Shown here in pieces: positions 58,870-64,000 of a stretch of DNA of 64,000 bases. Origin of the DNA: CAIKZY01 sp044374195 (GTDB lineage: Bacteria > Actinomycetota > Actinomycetes > S36-B12); assembly GCA_044374195.1 (NCBI GenBank), contig JBILOY010000004.1:67206-131205 (forward strand). The letters run 5' to 3'. Positions within the stretch are counted from its first letter, which is position 1. Each line of letters opens with the position of its first letter. Below the pieces are notes generated by a model. That model worked only from the letters and a program-made list of their open reading frames with translations, did no database searches and was not told the DNA's origin. A program made the translations under genes and the position numbers.

Positions 58870-59783
58870 GCGATTACAGAAGCGGGTTCGTCTCCTTGGT
58901 GGGGCGCCCCAATGCCGGGAAGTCGACCCTGACGAACGCGATTGTCGGCCAGAAGGTCGCGATCATGTCGGATCGACCGCAGACCACGCGTCGCGCACTT
59001 CGCGGGATTGTCACGCGCGACGATGCTCAGCTGATCCTCGTCGATACGCCGGGCCTGCATCGCCCGCGCACGCTGCTCGGCGAGCGCCTGAACGACGAAG
59101 TACGGGAAACCTGGAACAGCGTCGACGTCATCGGGTTCTGCATTGCGGCCGATCAAGAGATTGGCCCCGGCGATCGATTCATCGCCAATGAGATCAAGAA
59201 TCTGCACCGCAAGAAGCTTGTAGGAATCCTCACGAAGACCGATCTGGTCAACAAGGACATTCTCGCTGAGCGTCTGCAGGCCGTGGGTGAACTCGCGGAG
59301 TCGCTCGAGTTTGCCTGGGCTGACATCGTGCCCGTCTCAGCCCGCGACGGCGCAAATGTGCAGGTACTCACTGATCAGCTGATCTCGCTGCTTCCCGAAG
59401 GGCCGATGCTGTACCCCGATGGGGAGATCACTGACGAGGACATCGAGATCTCGGTAGCCGAGCTCATTCGCGAGGCCGCGCTCGAGGGTGTGAACGACGA
59501 ACTGCCGCACTCCATTGCCGTCGTGGTCGAGGAGATCGTGCCACGCGAGGATCGCCCGGCAGATCGGCCTCTCACTGATGTGCGTGCCTTTCTTTTTGTC
59601 GAGCGGGATAGCCAAAAGGCGATCGTCATCGGCAAGGGCGGCTCACGTCTTAAGTACGTAGGTACCAAGGCGCGCAAGGGCATCGAGGAACTCCTCGGTG
59701 TTCCCGTGTACCTCGATCTGCACGTCAAGATCGCCAAGGACTGGCAGAAGGACCCCAAGCAACTGCGTCGCCTCGGTTTCTGA
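58866..59783 (+). CDS. era: GTPase Era
   Basis: 305 residues. G motifs: LVGRPNAGKSTLTNAIVG, DTPGLHRPR, TKTD and SARDG. The C-terminal KH domain has AIVIGKGGSRLKYVG. It binds the 3' end of 16S rRNA and helps 30S assembly. GTG start; co-transcribed with the ribosome-maturation genes before it. recO follows after a 47-nt gap. Confidence 0.96.
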   Translation: MSDYRSGFVSLVGRPNAGKSTLTNAIVGQKVAIMSDRPQTTRRALRGIVTRDDAQLILVDTPGLHRPRTLLGERLNDEVRETWNSVDVIGFCIAADQEIGPGDRFIANEIKNLHRKKLVGILTKTDLVNKDILAERLQAVGELAESLEFAWADIVPVSARDGANVQVLTDQLISLLPEGPMLYPDGEITDEDIEISVAELIREAALEGVNDELPHSIAVVVEEIVPREDRPADRPLTDVRAFLFVERDSQKAIVIGKGGSRLKYVGTKARKGIEELLGVPVYLDLHVKIAKDWQKDPKQLRRLGF

Positions 59784-59830
59784 CCGCCGCGCCGTCACCC
59801 TGGAAGGCCAGTAGCGGGAGACAATGAGCC

Positions 59831-60568
59831 GTGCCCCTCTACCGTGACGAAGCAGTCGTGCTGCGTGCCCAGAAACTGGGCGAAGCCGATCGCATCGTCA
59901 CGCTGCTCACCCGCAATCACGGTCGGGTGCGCTGCGTCGCGCGGGGGGTCCGCAAGACCACAAGTCGAATTGGCGCTCGGCTTGAGCCATTTAGTCATGT
60001 TGATGTTCAGCTGTACGAGGGTCGCTCCCTCGACACTGTCAGCCAGGTTGAATCCATTCAGTCGCACGGCGGCACCATTTCCGGTGACTATGCGGCGTAC
60101 ACCGCCGGAACCGTCATGCTCGAGACTGCCGAGCGGCTCACGCCAGAGGAGCGGGAGCCCTCAATGCAGCAGTATGCGCTGCTCGTCAGCGGACTTCGTT
60201 CTTTGTCAGCACGCGAGCACGAACCGACTCTGATTCTCGACTCCTATCTCCTGCGCTCTTTGTCAGTGGCCGGCTGGTCGCCGTCCTTCGATGCGTGTGC
60301 TCGGTGCGGTAACGCCGGCCCGCATAGGGCCTTCTCGATCCAAGCGGGTGGCATGGTCTGCGCTGAGTGTCGACCACCTGGATCCGCCGCGCCATCCGTC
60401 GAGTCCGTGGAATTGCTCGGAGCTCTGCTCAGCGGTGACTGGTCGGTGGCCGATGTCAGCGATGATCGTCCGCGTCGAGAGGCAAGTGGGTTGGTGGCAG
60501 CGTTCTTGCAGTGGCATCTCGAGCACGGGCTGAGATCCCTGCCTCTTGTCGATCGCACCAGGCCGTGA
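59831..60568 (+). CDS. recO: DNA repair protein RecO
   Basis: 245 residues. N-terminal OB fold (YRDEAVVLRAQKLGEADRIVTLLTR), helical middle and a zinc ribbon with CARCGNAG and CAEC. It loads RecA with RecR. GTG start at 59831. Its 3' end is followed at 16 nt by uppS. Confidence 0.93.
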   Translation: MPLYRDEAVVLRAQKLGEADRIVTLLTRNHGRVRCVARGVRKTTSRIGARLEPFSHVDVQLYEGRSLDTVSQVESIQSHGGTISGDYAAYTAGTVMLETAERLTPEEREPSMQQYALLVSGLRSLSAREHEPTLILDSYLLRSLSVAGWSPSFDACARCGNAGPHRAFSIQAGGMVCAECRPPGSAAPSVESVELLGALLSGDWSVADVSDDRPRREASGLVAAFLQWHLEHGLRSLPLVDRTRP

Positions 60569-60584
60569 CTGGCAGGATGCTCGC

Positions 60585-61370
60585 GTGAGCCGCCATCGTC
60601 CGCCGACCCCGCATCCGAGCGGCGCACTTGCACCCGCGATCCCGCGCGATCTGGTGCCCAAGCACGTAGCGATCGTGATGGACGGCAATGGCCGCTGGGC
60701 GAAGGAGCGCGGTCTGCCGCGCACTGCCGGCCATGAGATGGGTGAGGCCAGCTTGTTCGACTGCGTCGAGGGTGCCCTCGAACTCGGTGTTGAGTGGCTC
60801 TCCGCGTACGCCTTCTCCACTGAGAACTGGAAGCGCTCGCCGGAGGAAGTGCGCTTCCTGATGGGCTTCAATCGCGACGTGATCCGGCGCCGTCGCGATG
60901 AGATGAACGAGTTGGGCGTACGCGTGCGCTGGGCGGGTCGTCGTCCGAAACTGTGGCGAAGCGTGATCAATGAGCTCGAGGAAGCCGAAGAACTCACGAA
61001 GAAGAACCGCAAGCTCACCCTGACGATGTGCGTGAACTATGGCGGTCGCGCCGAGATCGCCGATGCCGCTGCAGCGATGGCTCGCGATGTGCAGGCGGGC
61101 AAGCTCGACCCCAAGCGCATCGACGAGCGCATGTTCCACAAGTACCTCGATGAGCCTGACATGCCCGATGTCGATCTGTTCGTGCGCTCATCGGGGGAGC
61201 AGCGCACCAGCAACTTCCTGCTCTGGCAAGCGGCTTATGCCGAATTGGTCTTCCTCGACACCTTGTGGCCCGATTTCGACCGACGTGATCTGTGGCATGC
61301 GTGCGAGATTTATGCCTCGCGTGATCGCCGCTACGGCGGAGCTGTGCCGAATCCGCCCACGAAGGGCTAA
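60585..61370 (+). CDS. uppS: Isoprenyl (undecaprenyl/decaprenyl) diphosphate synthase
   Basis: 261 residues. The cis-prenyltransferase motif IVMDGNGRWAKERGLPRTAGHEMG and the C-terminal VDLFVRSSGEQRTSNFLLWQ and YAELVFLDTLWPDF are present. It makes the polyprenyl carrier for peptidoglycan precursors. GTG 60585 is chosen (CAGGAT 6 nt before it suggests a weak leaderless context) over a TTG 13 codons earlier. Converges with the zinc operon. Confidence 0.95.
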   Translation: MSRHRPPTPHPSGALAPAIPRDLVPKHVAIVMDGNGRWAKERGLPRTAGHEMGEASLFDCVEGALELGVEWLSAYAFSTENWKRSPEEVRFLMGFNRDVIRRRRDEMNELGVRVRWAGRRPKLWRSVINELEEAEELTKKNRKLTLTMCVNYGGRAEIADAAAAMARDVQAGKLDPKRIDERMFHKYLDEPDMPDVDLFVRSSGEQRTSNFLLWQAAYAELVFLDTLWPDFDRRDLWHACEIYASRDRRYGGAVPNPPTKG

Positions 61371-61383
61371 TGCTGCTGACGAT

Positions 61384-61770
61384 TCAGCGGCACCTGGGGC
61401 AGAGCCCGAAGAGCTCCATTGTGTGACTGACGTCGGAGTAACCATGCTCGGCCGCGACCGCATCGGCCCACTTCTCGACAGCCGGACCGGCGATCTCAAC
61501 TGTCGCGCCGCAGGATCGGCACACAAGGTGATGATGATGCTCGCCGCTGCACATGCGGTAGACGCTCTCGCCCTCGTCATTCGTGAGCTGATCAACCTCG
61601 CCCGACTCGGCCAGGGACTGAAGTGCGCGGTAGACGGTGGTCAGCCCGACCGAGGAGCCGCGATGGCGCAGATCGTCATGAAGCTGCTGTGCGGAACGAA
61701 AATCATCGACCTCAGCAAGCAGTTCGGCCACTGCAGTGCGCTGCCTGGTCTGGCGCTGCGGGACGCTCAT
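61384..61770 (-). CDS. zur: Zinc uptake regulator Zur (Fur family)
   Basis: 128 residues. A winged helix (RQRTAVAELLAEVDDFRSAQQLHDDL, then VGLTTVYRALQSLAESGEV), metal-binding His cluster CSGEHHHHLVCRSC, and LFGLCPRC. The setting after znuB makes Zur, not Fur, the likely identity. It represses zinc uptake when zinc is ample. It overlaps znuB by ATGA. Confidence 0.9.
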   Translation of the reverse strand: MSVPQRQTRQRTAVAELLAEVDDFRSAQQLHDDLRHRGSSVGLTTVYRALQSLAESGEVDQLTNDEGESVYRMCSGEHHHHLVCRSCGATVEIAGPAVEKWADAVAAEHGYSDVSHTMELFGLCPRCR

Positions 61771-62594
61771 GCGTGCTCCCTTCTGCGCCGGCGTATAGGC
61801 ACCGCGATGATCGCGAGCACGGCGAAGCAGGCGAGAGCAATGATGACGATGGCCGGGCCGGGCGGTGCCTCGACATAGAACGAGCCGACCAGGCCGGTGA
61901 TCGAGGCGACAACACCGATAACCACGGCAAGTGCTGCTGTTGCGCGGAAGGAGCGTGTGACCTGCTGCGCTGCGGCGACAGGCACGATCATGATCGCGCT
62001 CACCAGCAGTAGGCCGACTACTCGCATGCCAACCACGACCACGACCGCGGCGAGGATCGCCATGAGAGTGCTCATGGCTCGCACCTTGATCCCCTGCACC
62101 TGCGCGATGTCAGGATCGAGGCTGACAGAGAAGAGTTCGCGACCAAAGAAGATCAGCACGAGTAGCACCGCCACGACTAACGCACCCAGGGCCCACAGAT
62201 CGCCGCTTGCCACGGTGGAGAGGGATCCGAACAGGTAGGAGTTCAGAGATGACGCGGCTTTGCCCGGTGCCAGGGAGGCGAAAAGAACACCGCCGGCAAT
62301 GCCGCCATAAAAAAGCAGGGCAAGCGCAACATCACCGGCAGTGCGACTGCGGTAGCGAATGAACTCGATGAGGAAGGCACCCAACGCCGCTGTCGCCATT
62401 GCGGTCGGAATCGGCGCGGTGCCGAGCAGGAAAGCGAGGCCAACGCCGGTGAGAGCCACGTGACCCATGCCGTCTCCAAGCAAGGCGAGACGCCGCTGTA
62501 CCAAGAAGACACCGATCAGCGGGGCAATGAGTCCGACGAGTGCCGCCGCGAGCAGTGCCCGCCGCATGAAGTCGAAATCCCAGATCATGCTCAT
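61767..62594 (-). CDS. znuB: Zinc ABC transporter permease
   Basis: 275 residues, about eight membrane helices. The family signature is RRLALLGDGMGHVALTGVGLAFLLG and LLVSAIMIVPVAAAQQ. It is the membrane channel of the ZnuABC system; the ATPase gene overlaps by 4 nt and zur overlaps downstream. Confidence 0.92.
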   Translation of the reverse strand: MSMIWDFDFMRRALLAAALVGLIAPLIGVFLVQRRLALLGDGMGHVALTGVGLAFLLGTAPIPTAMATAALGAFLIEFIRYRSRTAGDVALALLFYGGIAGGVLFASLAPGKAASSLNSYLFGSLSTVASGDLWALGALVVAVLLVLIFFGRELFSVSLDPDIAQVQGIKVRAMSTLMAILAAVVVVVGMRVVGLLLVSAIMIVPVAAAQQVTRSFRATAALAVVIGVVASITGLVGSFYVEAPPGPAIVIIALACFAVLAIIAVPIRRRRREHA

Positions 62595-63367
62595 GAGTCC
62601 ATCCCGATCACGGGGGGAGCCTCGTCGATCACTGCATCGTGGTGATGGTGGTGATCATGAGCGAAGGAATTGGGTACGGGTGGCGGGCCGTCATATTGCA
62701 CGGAGTGATGCGTGCTCGGCCCGAGCACGATCGCACGTGTGACGAGTGACTCGATGGCATCAATCTCGTGGGTGACCACGATGATCGTGCGGCCCTTCGC
62801 TTTTAGTTCGCCCAGGAGCCGAGCCAATGCTGCGACATTCGCGGCGTCAAGACCTGCGGTCGGCTCGTCCATCACGATGATGTCTGCAGAGCTTGCAAGT
62901 GCACGGGCAACGAGCACTCGGCGTTGCTGTCCGCCCGACAGGGTGTCAAGCCGCGAGTGACGTCGATCCCAGAGATCGACATCCTTCAACGCCTGGCTGG
63001 CAGCGTTCTTCTCTGATTTGGAGAACGGGCGCCAGCGCGTGCGCGGCGAGATTACGCCTGAAAGCACTGTCTCCCACACCGAAACCGGGATGCTGCTGGC
63101 ACCTGGCAGGCGCTGCGGTACCAGGGCGATGCGTTCCCAGTGGTGGAAGCTGCGCAGTGGAGTGCCGAAGAGTGTTACCCGACCGTGATCGATCGGCTGC
63201 AGCCCGAGTATCGCTCGGACAAGCGTGGATTTCCCGCTGCCGTTGGGCCCGAGAAGTGCGATCAGCTCACCGGATTCGATTCGGAGGGTTACGTCCTCGA
63301 GCACGTGCTCGCCGTCGAACTCGACGCAGAGGCGCTCGACCTCAATGACGCTCGAGTTCAGCTGCAC
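62591..63367 (-). CDS. znuC: Zinc ABC transporter ATPase
   Basis: 258 residues. Walker A is LLGPNGSGKSTLVRAIL, the signature LSGGQQRRVLVARALA, and Walker B IIVMDEPTAGLD. The C-terminal tail is His-rich (SFAHDHHHHHDAVIDE), which may sense or hold zinc. GTG start at 63367 overlaps the znuA end by 10 nt. Confidence 0.92.
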   Translation of the reverse strand: MQLNSSVIEVERLCVEFDGEHVLEDVTLRIESGELIALLGPNGSGKSTLVRAILGLQPIDHGRVTLFGTPLRSFHHWERIALVPQRLPGASSIPVSVWETVLSGVISPRTRWRPFSKSEKNAASQALKDVDLWDRRHSRLDTLSGGQQRRVLVARALASSADIIVMDEPTAGLDAANVAALARLLGELKAKGRTIIVVTHEIDAIESLVTRAIVLGPSTHHSVQYDGPPPVPNSFAHDHHHHHDAVIDEAPPVIGMDS

Positions 63368-64000
63368 GCCTGGCCGGCTTTGAGGGTGTCAAGATTCGAT
63401 TCCATGACTGAAATGTAGTCACCGGTGGAATCCGGCTGCAGCCCCTCCAGCGGATCGAGCACGGCAGTCTTCGCACCGGTCTCGTCAGCGAGCGTCTGGG
63501 CAACCTTCGGGTCGACGAGAGTCTCGTAGTAGATGGTGGTGACGCCATTGTCAGCCACGACATTCACGACGTCCTTGATGCGGGCTGGGCTCGGCTCGGC
63601 GTCGGGGGAGAGTCCGGAGATTCCGACCTGAGTCAGCCCGTAGGCCTCGGCGAGGTAGGCGAAGGCCTCGTGGCTAACCACCATCGTGGTGATGGTGCAT
63701 GAGCCCAGCCCTGAGCTGAACTTCTGGTCGAGTGCGGTCATTGCTGCCCGCAGGGACTGCGAGTTCGATCCGTAGGCTTCCGCATTCGCCGGATCCACCT
63801 CCGCGAGTCTTTCCTCGATGGCCGTGCCGATCACGGCCATGTTCATCGGATTGAGCCACACATGAGGATCGAGCATGCCGTGCCCAGCCTCGCCCTCGTG
63901 CCCAGCCTCGCCCTCGTGCCCAGCCTCGCCCTCGTGCCCAGCCTCGCCCTCGTGCCCAGCCTCGCCCTCGTGCCCAGCCTCGCCCTCGTGCCCAGCCTCG
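63358..64000 (-). CDS. znuA: Zinc ABC transporter substrate-binding protein (C-terminal part)
   Basis: The gene enters from beyond 64000, so the signal peptide and first domain are missing. The visible ~214 residues begin inside an (HEGEAG)n loop, then HGMLDPHVWLNP (second zinc His), VVSHEAFAYLAEAYGL (third His) and IYYETLVDPKVA. The C-terminus ends with a Cys (AGQACS) that could pair with the Cys in LGSCTITTMV. This is the cluster A-I/ZnuA fold. The His/Glu loop replaces the usual His-rich insert. First gene of znuA-znuC-znuB-zur. Confidence 0.92.
   Translation of the reverse strand, partial: EAGHEGEAGHEGEAGHEGEAGHEGEAGHEGEAGHEGEAGHGMLDPHVWLNPMNMAVIGTAIEERLAEVDPANAEAYGSNSQSLRAAMTALDQKFSSGLGSCTITTMVVSHEAFAYLAEAYGLTQVGISGLSPDAEPSPARIKDVVNVVADNGVTTIYYETLVDPKVAQTLADETGAKTAVLDPLEGLQPDSTGDYISVMESNLDTLKAGQACS
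63883..64000 (-). repeat. 18-bp perfect tandem repeat encoding the ZnuA His/Glu loop
   Basis: Six complete identical 18-bp units (CCCAGCCTCGCCCTCGTG on the plus strand) and a partial seventh run to the window edge. On the minus strand each reads HEGEAG in frame. Identical units imply recent expansion; the true copy number is not known because the array leaves the window. Confidence 0.95.

Noticed and set aside
60573..60584. Leaderless promoter before uppS
   Set aside because: CAGGAT lacks the initial T; spacing fits, but the box is incomplete, so it was not counted among the leaderless set.
63883..64000. Possible CRISPR array
   Set aside because: The 18-bp units abut without spacers and are in frame within ZnuA; it is a coding tandem repeat.

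Overview
The window comes from a GC-rich actinobacterium. The evidence is actinobacterial gene order (folC-DUF4233-ndk; mreBCD-mrdA-rodA; two radical-SAM-linked genes of the TIGR03960/TIGR03936 type, then rne-rplU-rpmA-obgE-proB-proA-nadD-rsfS; comEA-comEC-holA-rpsT-lepA-hemW-hrcA-dnaJ-rsmE; phoH-ybeY-CNNM-era-recO-uppS-zur-znuBCA), many GTG starts, TANNNT -10 boxes and apparently leaderless genes. mreBCD/rodA suggests a rod-shaped cell. I cannot assign it below class from the sequence alone. LAYOUT. 1-378 (minus): the N-terminus of a dimethylglycine/sarcosine-dehydrogenase-like flavoprotein, preceded in its operon by a 40-residue membrane peptide. 592-12317: an accessory catabolic region. It holds a HAD hydrolase, three VOC proteins, a PEP-synthase-like phosphohistidine protein without an ATP-grasp domain, a trimethylamine-dehydrogenase-like Fe-S flavoprotein, DUF3097 and DUF3237 proteins, an SDR, two fumarate-reductase/ketosteroid-dehydrogenase-like flavoproteins and a SnoaL-fold protein. 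The substrate is unknown; the enzyme types suggest N-demethylation and/or redox work on a cyclic (steroid/terpenoid/aromatic) acid. 12370-24829: core folate, nucleotide and cell-shape genes. 24967-35414: core RNA, ribosome, proline, NAD and ribosome-silencing genes. 35400-36000: a patch rich in small tandem duplications around tRNA-Ala(GGC). 36698-39842 (minus): a secreted M23 peptidase, an orphan branched-chain-type substrate-binding protein and a FUSC-type membrane protein. 39918-48642: leuS, degV, an apparently inserted accessory gene, the competence genes comEA/comEC, holA and rpsT. 48787-61370: lepA, hemW, a VapBC toxin-antitoxin pair, the CIRCE-controlled hrcA-dnaJ pair, then a tightly overlapped RNA/ribosome-maturation string through era, recO and uppS. 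61384-64000 (minus): a zinc-uptake operon znuA-znuC-znuB-zur, whose ZnuA carries a perfect tandem repeat encoding a His/Glu zinc-binding loop and runs off the window. MOST NOTABLE: (i) seven genes with a TANNNT box exactly 6 nt before the start codon, including a 52-bp divergent pair of leaderless starts; (ii) the ATP-grasp-less dikinase-like protein beside a TMADH-type flavoenzyme with an altered active-site motif; (iii) an ~840-bp block after degV bracketed by a 13-bp direct repeat that copies the degV 3' end; (iv) a VapBC pair whose palindromic operator overlaps a leaderless -10 box; (v) a cytidine-deaminase-fold protein lacking its zinc ligands; (vi) the (HEGEAG)n repeat in ZnuA. No rRNA, IS element, phage gene or CRISPR array was seen.
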